DNA of 64,000 bases. Source: Tigriopus japonicus. Taxonomy: Eukaryota; Arthropoda; Copepoda; Harpacticoida; Harpacticidae. The position numbers and the translations under genes were made by a program. The notes beneath the pieces are model-generated. The model was not told the origin of the DNA. It made no database searches and was given only the letters and a program-made list of their open reading frames with translations. Positions 9,798-19,717 of this stretch are shown one piece after another (position 1 is the stretch's first letter; the number at the start of each line of letters is the position of its first letter). The stretch is from NCBI GenBank assembly GCA_010645155.1, contig CM021321.1, forward strand, positions 4,632,488 through 4,696,487, in the 5' to 3' direction.

Positions 9798-11299
9798 ATG
9801 AATTTTGCGGACCTCCAGCCAGATCCAATGGAGGCGTCTCCCCTCCTCCCTTCCCCCAAACAAACCAGAGGCCGTTCCACGTCAGATCCCTCAGGGGAAT
9901 CCCCCTCTACTCCGACCAAAACAACGGGAACAACCAGACCGGAAGAGTGGAATAAAGAAAATGTGCCCCTCCCCAGTGCCCAAGGTTCTTTGGCCTCCTC
10001 AACCTCCACTACAAATTCCACGGCCTCGAATGGGTCCACACCTAAATTAATATTTAAGAAGCCTTCAGCCTTAACACAATTGAGGCTCCTTCAACGGCCC
10101 TTAGACTTTTCCCTCAGTAGTCCCATGGGTTTGATGGGGAAGAGTCCATTAGCTACTTTAATGGAGACCTCGCCGGCCTCACCCCAATTTGCGGCTCCTG
10201 ACTCGCCCATGATGTTAGCAACACCCACGACACCAACCGCGTTAAAGCCTTTGATCTTGAATACCTCCCCTTCCACCCCAAAATCTTCAACCCGAGGTCC
10301 TATAATGAAAAAGCAGCCTTTGACCTCCACGGACTATGGCAATAAAAAATTGGATGGTGAACCCGCTACTGGCCCCAAGACCAATGGAGAGGGCAGTTTT
10401 CTGAAGCGGCGGAAAGGCATGCGGGGTGAAAAAAGGTCCATCAGTATGGAGGATGTTGAAGATTCGCCCGTCTCTTCTAAACGCAGGGAATATCGGCCCA
10501 CCCGTCCAGGATTACCCGTACTCCAGCGCTCGTTTTCCGAAGCCAATGCGGCTTCAATCCGTCAGGCTTGTGAACGATTGGACGAACCCAATACGACGGC
10601 CGACCGCACTCGCACTCTATCCCTGCCCGTGATGTTAAAGGGAAAGAAACACGCTGATTTGGACACCATCGATTGTCACACGTTAGCCCGACTCATTCGA
10701 GGCGAGTTTGCGGATAAAGTCGAAAGCTACAGAATCATCGATGCCAGATATACGTACGAATTTGAAGGTGGACACATCCGTGGAGCCGAGAACTTTGGCG
10801 CTTGGGAGGAACAAACTTTCTTTGACGAATTTCTGCCCAACCATCTGGTACCGTTGCCTACGGGCAGTCACCAAAATAACAAGGATCAGGATAAGCGCCG
10901 GATTCTGATATTCCATTGCGAGTTCTCATCTCAACGAGGACCCAAGCTCTACCGCGAGCTCAGACAAAGGTAAAAATCAGTATCAAATATGACCGGCCTT
11001 TTTCTTGAGAATTGATTTTCAGGCCCATTTTTATCATTGTCGTTCTGCTTTTCAGGGATCGTATAGCCAATGCCGAATCTTACCCATGCCTACACTATCC
11101 CGAGGTGTACTTGTTGCACAATGGTTACAAGGAGTTTTTCTACAACTATAAGGAACTTTGCGAGCCCCAAGCCTACTTAGAAATGGTCCATCCCGCCTAC
11201 ATTGAGGAGGAATTAAAATTTCGAAAGAAATCCAAGTCTTGGACTGGCGGAACTGGCGGTACAACGATCAAAAAAGGGGCCCTTACCAGACTGTTCTGA
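9798..11299 (+). CDS. cdc25: Cdc25-type M-phase inducer phosphatase
   Basis: Dual-specificity phosphatase that removes inhibitory phosphates from cyclin-dependent kinases at mitotic entry. Exons are 9798-10969 and 11056-11299, joined across an 86-bp GT-AG intron that splits an Arg codon, giving 471 residues. The catalytic rhodanese-like domain fills the C-terminal 180 residues or so, with YRIIDARYTYEFEGGHI and the P-loop HCEFSSQRGP (Cys about 374, Arg about 380). The N-terminal 290 residues are Ser/Thr-Pro-rich, as expected of a regulatory region phosphorylated by CDKs. They include a KEN box (residues 53-55, NKENVP) and basic-Ser motifs (RSFSEAN, RTLSLP) that could bind 14-3-3. The ATG at 9798 was chosen because the in-frame codon further upstream is GTG. 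The tail after the domain is short. Confidence 0.95.
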
Positions 11300-11660
11300 T
11301 CGTCGTTTGCGATCCACCACATAGTTGTTGTCCTTGTTTTCATTCTTTCGATTTTGATTTAGCGTTGATTTAGTAGCAATACCGCCCATGATCTCAAAGC
11401 TCACAGCACTGCCTTTTCGGTTTGTGAGAGCCCGCTCACTTGATATTCGCGATTCCTAGAATCTCGAATTTATGAGACGACTGCATCATCAACTTGGACA
11501 ACTGACTGATAATTACGTTCTGTTCAAGCCGATCTCGATCCACTTTAGTACATTACCCTGACTGTTCCACTGCCTTCGAAACCCTCTCGAAATTCCCGAA
11601 ATACCCGAGAACCTTCGGAACTTTCCGTCCTCGTCACCAAACCTTTGGTTACTAAAATCA

Positions 11661-11666
11661 AATAAA
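11661..11666 (+). terminator. Likely poly(A) signal of the Cdc25 gene
   Basis: AATAAA lies 362 bp after the Cdc25 stop codon. It is the first canonical signal on that strand. Confidence 0.5.
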
Positions 11667-12112
11667 ACTTCATCCTTTTTTGCTTTCGTCAAATATACCC
11701 CTGCATTTTTTGAAAGAGTTTGATTCGACTTAAAACAAAACAAATTTGTTAGCGTCGCTTCAGAAGTTTGTCTAATATCGTTTTTTCTTAAATGACCGCT
11801 TATTTTTTACCCCAGGAGTTAAAACAGGCTTGAGTGAAGCGTTTAGAATTACAATGATTGGAAAGCGAGAAAAAGATCTTAAGCGTCCTTATTAGAGACA
11901 CTCCTTGACTTGTCCGTTAATGCTGACTAGTCTTTCGAAAATTCTGACATTCAAGAACATGTTTGCACTTTACCTTAAAGCTAAATAACCTAGCCGAGGG
12001 GTGACATTCTAAGCTTAGTACCCAACTCCTGGGAGAAAGGGTCACGCGCTCTATTAACTCGATTCATCCATTGTATTACCAATTAAACCGCTTCCAATTT
12101 TACACGTATCAT

Positions 12113-12118
12113 TTTATT
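12113..12118 (-). terminator. Likely poly(A) signal of RPB7
   Basis: AATAAA on the minus strand, 35 bp beyond the RPB7 stop codon. Confidence 0.55.
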
Positions 12119-12152
12119 TACAAATATGAATATTTTATCACTTTCCTTATCG

Positions 12153-12671
12153 TTAGGAAACCAATCCCAAATAATCGTCCATTAGCGTGCCAATGGCAAA
12201 AATATCCGATGCATCCACCCGGGTACCCACAATCTTGAGTCGAATCTCGTCATCCTGCTGGATGACCATATCTTCATCTTGTGTTTTGTAGCAGGGAGGG
12301 TTGGAGTTTGGGTCAAAACTCATATCAGCCGGAATAGAATGGCGGGAAATAAAGCAAGACAATGGGCCGATCTCGGTGAAAAGACCGACCTTGTTCACTT
12401 GCGTGACCACGGCATCCAGGACCTCGCCTTTGAAAGGTCGGAACACGATGGCTTTGTACTTGATGGGATACACGACGAATCCTTGACCAGGTTGAATGAG
12501 ACCGGCTCCAATGGCGTCGACTGTGGTCACGGCGATCACGAAGCCGTATTTGCCTGTACAAGTGCCTTCCACCTCGGTGAACAGCTTGGTTTTGACGGTT
12601 TCCAGGAGTTGAGGTCCAAAATAGCGGGGATGGAGCATGATTTCATGATCCAGAGAGATGTGGTAGAACAT
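12153..12671 (-). CDS. RPB7: RNA polymerase II subunit RPB7
   Basis: Encodes 172 residues, exactly the length of human POLR2G, in one exon. RPB7 pairs with RPB4 to form the stalk of RNA polymerase II and binds emerging RNA. Residues 1-80 are the N-terminal RNP-like domain ([29 protein letters not shown]). The rest is the S1/OB fold ([32 protein letters not shown]) ending in [10 protein letters not shown]. The ATG at 12671 was chosen because it begins the conserved MFYHISL. The frame is open for eight more codons upstream but starts there with GTG. Identity to metazoan RPB7 is very high, so the function is secure. Absence of introns could mean intron loss or a retrocopy, but the reading frame is intact. 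Confidence 0.97.
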   Translation of the reverse strand: MFYHISLDHEIMLHPRYFGPQLLETVKTKLFTEVEGTCTGKYGFVIAVTTVDAIGAGLIQPGQGFVVYPIKYKAIVFRPFKGEVLDAVVTQVNKVGLFTEIGPLSCFISRHSIPADMSFDPNSNPPCYKTQDEDMVIQQDDEIRLKIVGTRVDASDIFAIGTLMDDYLGLVS

Positions 12672-14529
12672 GGCTTTGGATTTGGATGCGTTCACGTGAT
12701 GGATGCAAGTATAAAAGAAACTAGAGCGTTAATGCTTGCCTTTGTTTTGATTCGACTGTGTTTAGATGCCGAGTCAGCTGTTGAAGAGGATTACTTAAGG
12801 GTGACTAAAAAATATTGATGCTGATAGAAGATACTTGAGCTGATGAAGACTAAAGAATTTCAATAAATGCCCAGTGGTTTGAAATTAGATATTATCTTAT
12901 CGTGGGTTGCTTTAATGTGAAGGGACTGTTATAACTTTATTGAATTTGAAGCTACTACGTATTGGAACATTTGTGTAAGCAAACATTGATGAGGAACTTA
13001 ACGTCTTTCAACGTTAATTCTTCCCAATTCTTTGCAAATTTTATTACGCAATTGCTCAATCATTGTTTCTCTTGCTCTCATCACATGACCTGTCACGCCG
13101 GGTCAAATATAGGTCAAACCCGTCAAAAATGCCCAGATCTACTCTGGCCACCCTTTGGTGGTGCCTGTCAAATCAACTGACTTTGTCCGTGTGTGTACGT
13201 GGACCGGACGGCGCAGAAGCTCACCCACTGGAGAATGCTGCCATACAGGGTCTCCAAATATTCTATCCGTGGCTTCTAAAGATAGGGGAGAGAATTTACC
13301 TTTTGTGTTTTAATTCGACTACACTTGGGGAAGATACCAGAACTGACATAAATCACGCTTTTTGCGGCATTTCCTTACACCGTAAAAAGTATTGAAGGTA
13401 AAGTTGGAGGAGTTCAAATAAATCCCTGCCAAAACGTTTTGATGAACAAGTGAGCATATGGATGTTTTTCGCTAAGATTGGGAATTTTCATTTGGATGTG
13501 TTTCGAACCAGGAGTGCTGCCAGTTTTGACTCGGAAGTTTATCGCTGTTAAAAGTGGCAGGTTGTGTAGAACCTTTTAAAAAGACCTAAACAGGGACCAA
13601 TTTGGCAACACTCGAACTAGTCCGATTTCGAGTTCTATCAGTGCAGTAGCTACACTTATGGATTTCGAGTTGGCAGTGCTGTCATATTTTACGGTTGATA
13701 AGGTCTATTGCCTGTCGAAAAGTTTAGTTGTTGTCAGATTTTTTATTTTAAAAACCAAAATGGCAAACCTCTGCCAAAAAATCCAACTCTAAACACATCA
13801 GTACAGCAAATATTATCTTCACGCCACTGATAAAAACATTTTGAAGAGTTTCAAATGTAAAGGAGGTTTAGATTATTCGTAACGCACGATGTCTTAGGGT
13901 ACTTCATTTTATCATAAATCATTGTACATCCAGTTGGATTTCGAAAATGTGCCTAAGGGGCCAATCAATGGTCTCTTATCTGAGGTCTGACAATAAAAAC
14001 ATTATGCAATAAAGTTTTCACTCTATTATTTGCTAAACAGCATTTTGATAGAGGTCAGGTTGAGTCATCCTTGGTAAGTTGTACGGAAAAGGGCAAACCC
14101 TACCCACCCACCCACCTCAAACTCTTCTCGCGCTATTCTTCTAATCTTCCCCGGATACACTGTCAAGCAGACGTGCGTGCGTTCGTGCGTTCCTCCTCAA
14201 AGAAAGATACGAACGACACTCACACTCTCACACAAAGTGGAGAAAGAAAGAAAGAAAGACAGAAGGGACCCAACAATCAGAACAGGAACTGCCCCCACTC
14301 ATCAACAGCGCAACAACATCGTCATCATCGATTGCCTTTCCGTGCATACCTATCCACCGCGCGTGTCCACTGCGTGACTCAATTGATCCCATCATCCTCA
14401 TTCGAGAGCCCGTTCCGCCCATCCATCCCATGGTGCCATCCACACCGAGCCCATCCTTCCGGTTCCCTTAAGACCCCCGGTCTCGCTCCTCTTGTTCATC
14501 CTTAAACGTTCTCCATCCTCGATTGCATC
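12672..14529. other. Intergenic spacer between divergent RPB7 and FAF2
   Basis: No gene was recognised. It holds a small hAT-like element (13512-13612), C-rich and (GAAA)n simple sequence at 14100-14270 and the 5' flank and UTR of FAF2. ORFs at 14071-14505 are low-complexity readings of this GC-rich leader. Confidence 0.5.
13512..13612. mobile_element. Small hAT-like miniature element, 101 bp
   Basis: Ends GAGTGCTGCCAG and GGCAACACT form an imperfect inverted repeat. Flanks CGAACCAG (13504-13511) and CGAACTAG (13613-13620) are an 8-bp duplication with one mismatch. No coding capacity. Confidence 0.5.
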
Positions 14530-15990
14530 ATGACGGAAGACGACGAGAGCTACAGCAGCGCCGGCGAAAACGATGTCCCGCCTCCCGAGGATCAACAAGA
14601 GCTCCGACAGCGACGAGGGGCGGGCTCTTCTTCCCGCGATCTCAACCCCCAAGAAATGGACAAATTAGTCCAACTCCAATCCATCACGGGCATCGAAGAC
14701 CTGCAGATCTGTCGGGCCTTGCTCGAAAGTCAGGATTGGGACCTGGAATCCGTCGCTCGCGAACAGCTCAACTTGCCCCGAGCACCCCCGGATTCGCCCC
14801 GCCCAGAGGTTCCCCGCCCACCCCCGGTCGTGGCGGAAGCGCCCAATATGCGTCGGGTGCAGATTCGGGCCCGAAACCGGGCTCAACCCAATGGGATTTG
14901 GGGTCGAATCTTGGGCTGGGGTCTTCGGTGGCTTCAATGGCCTTGGGTGGCCTCGTGGACCTTGTTTCGGGCCACGTTTCAGAGCATTTTTGGCGTCTTA
15001 GGCCTACTACCGGGGCCCCCGGGCTCGGGTCGGGCCTTAGCCCGCTCGAATAATGCGGTGGATGATGTCAGACGGTTTCAGGCCGATTTTGAGGCCGAAT
15101 ACGGGCCGGTTCACCCGCCGTTCTTTCGCGGCACATATTCGCAGTTACTTGAGGCCGGCAAGAAGGACCTGAAATTCATATTGGTGTACGTGCATAGTGC
15201 CGAACATGAAGATACGCCCGCCTTTTGTCGATCGACCTTGGCCACGTCGGCCTTGTCGGAGTTCGTCACCCAACGAGACATTCTCTTCTGGGGCGTGTCC
15301 ACCGACTCCTATGAGGGTCATCGGGTGTCCCAGGCTCTCCGAGAAAGCACTTACCCTTTCCTGGCTGTGATCGTGCTCCGGCAGCATCGTATGATGCTGG
15401 TTGGCCGGATTGAAGGTGCGCTCAGTTTGGACGAGCTCACACCGCGTCTCGAGCGCATTATTAATGATAACGAGGCCTTCATTGTGGCTGCGCGCGCCGA
15501 TCGGGAAGAGAGACACTTAAATCAGACGATCCGTCAAGAACAGGATGCGGCTTTTCAGGAGACGCTTCGCTTGGATCAGGAAAAGCAACGGAAACGACAA
15601 GAGGCCGAGGAGCAAAAGCAGCGAGAAGAGGAAGAAGAACGGCAGCGACTCCTCGACGAGCAAGAGCGGAAAGAGCGTATTCAACGGATGAAGATCGAGC
15701 TCGTGAGTGAGATCCCGGATGAGCCGGCCAAGGATGATGCCGAGGCCGTGAGAGTGTTGATCAAACTCCCCGGAGGTCAGAGGCTGGAGCGGAGGTTCCT
15801 CAAGAGTGACTCACTAAAGTGTTTGTACTATTATGTGTTTTGCCATCCGGACTCGCCCGACGAGTTCGATATCACAACCAACTTTCCTAAAAAAGTGCTC
15901 AAGTGCAAACCGGAAGACGAGCCGAGCTCGTTTCAAGAGTCCGGATTGGGACGCTCGGAAATGTTGTTTGTCAATGACTTGGAAGCGTGA
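14530..15990 (+). CDS. FAF2: FAS-associated factor 2 (UBXD8), ERAD factor
   Basis: Encodes 486 residues in one exon. FAF2/UBXD8 sits in the ER and lipid-droplet membrane by a hairpin, binds ubiquitin through a UBA domain and recruits p97/VCP through a UBX domain for ER-associated degradation. Domain order here matches. A UBA domain lies at about 37-78 (MDKLVQLQSITGIED). A hydrophobic, Trp-rich hairpin with a PGPPG turn is at about 118-165. A thioredoxin-like UAS domain is at about 180-310. A charged coiled coil (REERHLNQTIRQEQDAA) is at about 325-395, and the UBX fold at about 400-486 ends EMLFVNDLEA. The p97-contact loop reads NFPKKV, where the usual motif is FPR. The ATG opens directly after a GC-rich leader. 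An AATAAA follows 213 bp after the stop. Confidence 0.95.
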   Translation: MTEDDESYSSAGENDVPPPEDQQELRQRRGAGSSSRDLNPQEMDKLVQLQSITGIEDLQICRALLESQDWDLESVAREQLNLPRAPPDSPRPEVPRPPPVVAEAPNMRRVQIRARNRAQPNGIWGRILGWGLRWLQWPWVASWTLFRATFQSIFGVLGLLPGPPGSGRALARSNNAVDDVRRFQADFEAEYGPVHPPFFRGTYSQLLEAGKKDLKFILVYVHSAEHEDTPAFCRSTLATSALSEFVTQRDILFWGVSTDSYEGHRVSQALRESTYPFLAVIVLRQHRMMLVGRIEGALSLDELTPRLERIINDNEAFIVAARADREERHLNQTIRQEQDAAFQETLRLDQEKQRKRQEAEEQKQREEEEERQRLLDEQERKERIQRMKIELVSEIPDEPAKDDAEAVRVLIKLPGGQRLERRFLKSDSLKCLYYYVFCHPDSPDEFDITTNFPKKVLKCKPEDEPSSFQESGLGRSEMLFVNDLEA

Positions 15991-16202
15991 GCTGTGATGA
16001 CCCTCCATTTCCCTGGGTCTCTCTTTCTTTCTCTCACCTACTCTCTTTCCGTGTGTGAATGGAAATCGGGGACTCCTCCGGTGCAAAATCAAAGTTTCAC
16101 ATTGTTCCTTTGCGGGCAAGCAAGAATGAGGTGGTGCACAATTATGTACCATGTTGTTAAAATGACCTACTAAATGATTATTGCGATTACATTAGGAATT
16201 CT

Positions 16203-16208
16203 AATAAA
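16203..16208 (+). terminator. Likely poly(A) signal of FAF2
   Basis: AATAAA 213 bp after the FAF2 stop codon. Confidence 0.5.
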
Positions 16209-16553
16209 ACTGAAAATCAAGGTTTCAATTTGGGTATACTTATTAAGGGATGGATCTGTACTGTGCAATCTTTTGATATATTTGGACTCCACGGGGTGGC
16301 TGGATTGTATTTTTGATATCAAGGTCAAATAATCACATTTCCTACTAGCATTTAAATGTCGGGATAAATAAGGTAATATTCCGATTAATGTGGTTAAAAA
16401 ATAAAAGTAGACTGAACTTTTTTGGTTGGCTTTTTAGGCTTCATTTTCTTTTTCGCTATGGAACATGACAAAGATTTTTCAAGTGAGCATTATAAATCAT
16501 ACCGCTAGGGACAAAACAGGGTCGTTAGTTGTGCTGCAATGCTCAGCTTAGAT

Positions 16554-16979
16554 AGTACGGTCATAAAGTGCGCCATCTAATGGATTTCATGCGGCAACAG
16601 CTCGCAGTTCCCATGATAGACAAACTTTTGAAGATTGCAACAGTCATTCATCAGTTTTGGACAAATTAAAGTGCCTAAAAAGTTGATGGCGGAACTCCAA
16701 TTAGAACTTCAGTGTTTTTCTGATGAATTTTGGCATTGATCTTGCCTTAATTACCTTTTCAGTTGTCAGATTTCCATGCCAATTTGAGAGAGATTTAATC
16801 AATAATTTCAACCAAAAAACACCACAGGTCCATTAACAATACTCAGTCAACAGTTGATACACTCTTGTTTGCCCAAAACTAATGGTTGACAATTGCGATC
16901 TTCAAAAATATGTGTATCATGGGAACAGCGAGCTGTTGCCGCATGAAATCCACTAGATGGCGCACTTAATGACCGTACT
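16554..16979. mobile_element. Miniature inverted-repeat element, 426 bp, arms about 85 bp
   Basis: The left arm starts AGTACGGTCATAAAGTGCGC and the right arm, on the other strand, AGTACGGTCATTAAGTGCGC. The arms stay about 90% alike through GGATTTCATGCGGCAACAGC and GTTCCCATGATA to about 16640 and 16895. No target duplication is convincing. The AT-rich centre has no coding frame. Confidence 0.85.
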
Positions 16980-17078
16980 CTGTTAAAAAGCTTTTTTTAA
17001 AGTTTATAGTTTTACTTAAACGAACCTCTCGGGAACGAACTTCAAAATCAGGTACATAGAAATCGTAAAGGTCTAAAT

Positions 17079-17284
17079 TAGAGAGCTGCAACCGTTTTTG
17101 AGTCAAGCCCATCAAATTTGACTTTGTGGAGTCCGTGGCACACCAAACATGTTGGAAGGTTCATGGGCCCACAATTCAACAATCTAAGAGCTCTGGGCCC
17201 AAGAGCATTTTCTACGAATGGCTTTCAGGTCCACTAATTTGGACCTTTTCAATAGCTCGTGGGCCCACAGGTTGCCGACCCCTG
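17079..17284. mobile_element. hAT-type miniature element, 206 bp
   Basis: The right end is GGTTGCCGACCCCTG, a widespread hAT-type terminus; the left end TAGAGAGCTGCAACC is its degraded partner. GTCTAAAT (17071-17078) and GTCTAAAC (17285-17292) form an 8-bp target duplication with one mismatch. The inside has repeated GGGCCCA words and no coding frame. Confidence 0.75.
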
Positions 17285-17518
17285 GTCTAAACTAGAGCGC
17301 TCTAGTCTAAACAATTTGAAGATAACTCCAAATGATGGATGGACGAAAAAACTCTTGAGCGGAGCAATTTACTTTGTAGATTTTCGACTAGACTCTTAAA
17401 TAATGCTTAATCCCAAATACTGACAAATTTTTTCGACTGACTCAATTCTTGGGGTCGTGTTAATCAAGAAATATTTCCGAAATCTATTTTGACTGTAATC
17501 TTACTTGAGGAACAAATA

Positions 17519-18416
17519 CAGACTTAAAACCAGGCAGGGAAAATTGTAAACTTCGAACCATCGGGGGCTCTGAATCAGTCTGAATCAAAACTCATCGTTA
17601 CAAATAGTTCTCATTATACTATATTATAGAACTTTTGTTCTTAAACAAGCTCTCAAAGTTGCCCCTATTTTTGACTGGGTCTTGAATTCACTTAACAATA
17701 ATTAAAAGAAGGGATTCGCCGTCAACATGTTTCTCAAGAAGTTCTTATCAAGGAGTCAGTAAATTCAATAAATGCCAAAACAGCTGTCACATTTTTGTTA
17801 TTGTTGCCATCAATATTTATCCCCCAATTAGGCCCATGGGATTGGGCTTTGAGAAGAAAGAGAGGATTTTGATTTCAAGATTGACCTTCCTTCAGATTTT
17901 TATCATTTGGGGGATTTAGAGGGTAAAAAAGGCACAAGCTTGATTACAGAAGATTCAAAAACTCAAAAATGACGTTATTGGATAAAAATGTCACACAAAT
18001 TGCTGACAAAAGGAATTCTTAAAGTTTTTTTTCAAACTCTTTGCCTGGTTTTAAGTGTTTCTAGTTTTCTAGTTTAATTCTTTTTCTTCTCCAAAACTCA
18101 ATCCCTTGAACCTTTCAATTGAACCTTGAATTGAACCCACTTGAATATGGAAGATACTGATGATAGAATAGTGGCCTTTCTGCAATTTAATGACTGGATG
18201 AACTCATGAGGAACATGTTGACGGCGAATCTTGTCTTTTTATTGCTAATTGAATTCACGGCCCGTCAAAAAAGGGGCCGACTTAGATAAATTGTTCGAAA
18301 ACAAAAGTTTTAGATGATTGAATAATAAAAACTATTTGTAACAATGGCTTTTTGATTTAGAACCTTTATTGTTCGGAATTTACAATTTTCCTTGCCCGGT
18401 TTTATGTTCAACCCTG
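17519..18416. mobile_element. Tc1/mariner-like element with inverted repeats of about 230 bp
   Basis: The two ends are long imperfect inverted repeats. Shared blocks in opposite orientation include GGAAAATTGTAAA, TTACAAATAGTT, GTGAATTCA/TTGAATTCAC and GATTCGCCGTCAACATGTT (near 17715 and 18215). TA lies on both sides (17517-17518, 18417-18418), the target duplication expected of Tc1/mariner elements. The interior shows no transposase, so it is non-autonomous. Confidence 0.82.
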
Positions 18417-18935
18417 TATTTGATAGTGTCCTCCGAGATCGTTGATCAAAGCGAGGCATTGAAATCGATATTTTTCACCAACATGTTTAGGACACCTACC
18501 GTCATCTTTTGTACGTGTATAAAGGAATGTAATTTTCTGAATTGAACTAGTTGAACACAATGAATCCAGCAATGATTATTGACAGCATTGTCTACCGAGT
18601 GATTCTAACTAGTCTCAAATTTGATGTAAGGCAATGTCTACGATCACTATAACAAAACATTAGTAACATTCAACCAAAGAATAAGACAATTTATGATTAC
18701 TTTATTGAAATTGATTGCGAACATGTTGCTCAATAGGTCAAATTGCCTAAGCTCAATGAACTCTCTGCAAACGGTGCGATCTCCTTGCTTCGTCTGAAAA
18801 AGAAGTAATTTAATTTAAAAATAAAATAGTTTGTTAATAACGCTCATTGCTTGAAATGAAAAGTTGATCCTGTTTACCTGACACTTTTCTCTCTCTCTTG
18901 TAACTTTTGAAGGGCTCATGACAAAACAATTTGTC

Positions 18936-19325
18936 TACCGGGTGATTCTTAAGATAAGAAGAGAATAGCAAACCAAATCTGTTAGACAGAAATGGTTGAG
19001 TGCCCAAAAATGTACAAGGCTTAAAAAAGAAGCAGCAGGTAACAAGATATGAGTGCTTTTATTTCATTTATACCGGCTTATTATCGATTTTAGCCAAATT
19101 TCAGGACGGTCAAAGAAGTTGGAATCACGAACTTTGTTTCTAAATATGACCCTTCTCAGGAAAAACCGTTGTCGCTTAAAATTGAACTAGAGGGAAATCA
19201 CTTTTTCAGACTCTTCAAGTCAAGTGTTTGGCAAATCATATGCAATAAGGTGGGGTTCAATCGGTTTCAGTCGCGAGTTACAGACGATAATGTTAGATGT
19301 TCTGTTTCTTTTGAAACACCCGGTA
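18936..19325. mobile_element. Mariner-like miniature element with TACCGGGTG ends
   Basis: The left end TACCGGGTGATTC and the right end GAAACACCCGGTA are inverted repeats that include TA at each edge. A related single end, TACCGAGTGATTC, lies at 18593, and a diverged right end with the preceding GTTCTGTTTCTTTTGAA lies at about 58506-58545. The interior is AT-rich and non-coding. Confidence 0.6.
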
Positions 19326-19717
19326 CATTTTCCCACTACTGCGGACAAAAAAGAAATGATGAAGCCTTTTCAAAAGAATCTTTTTATGGCCAATGACCCC
19401 AATTGTGCTCCAAACCAGTTTGAACCTGTGCTGAGAAATAAAATACGAGTTGGGAAAGGTTGAAATGTCTATATTTATGTTTGCTTCATTTGAGTTTTTA
19501 TGGCGAATATTCGAATACTCTGTGGCTGTGCGCTTATAAAAAAGGTATTATAGGCGCCTTTTTCAAAAACAGGTCAAAGTTTTCGTATTGAAGTTAAGGA
19601 AAGTGAATCCTAAAATGCACGTTTCTACGAGCGTAAAGTTCATAAAGTTAAAACCGAAAATATTTTTAACTTTTCATCGGGGTCGCATGATCAAAGGTTC
19701 CCCACTTCCCAAAATTA

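Larger units (their letters stand above)
11300..12152. other. 3' UTR of Cdc25 and spacer to RPB7
   Basis: No coding frame with recognisable content. It contains the poly(A) signals of the two convergent genes on either side. Confidence 0.5.

Noticed and set aside
14071..14505. 144-codon ORF upstream of FAF2
   Set aside because: It reads C-rich and GAAA simple sequence in the 5' leader, with no domain.
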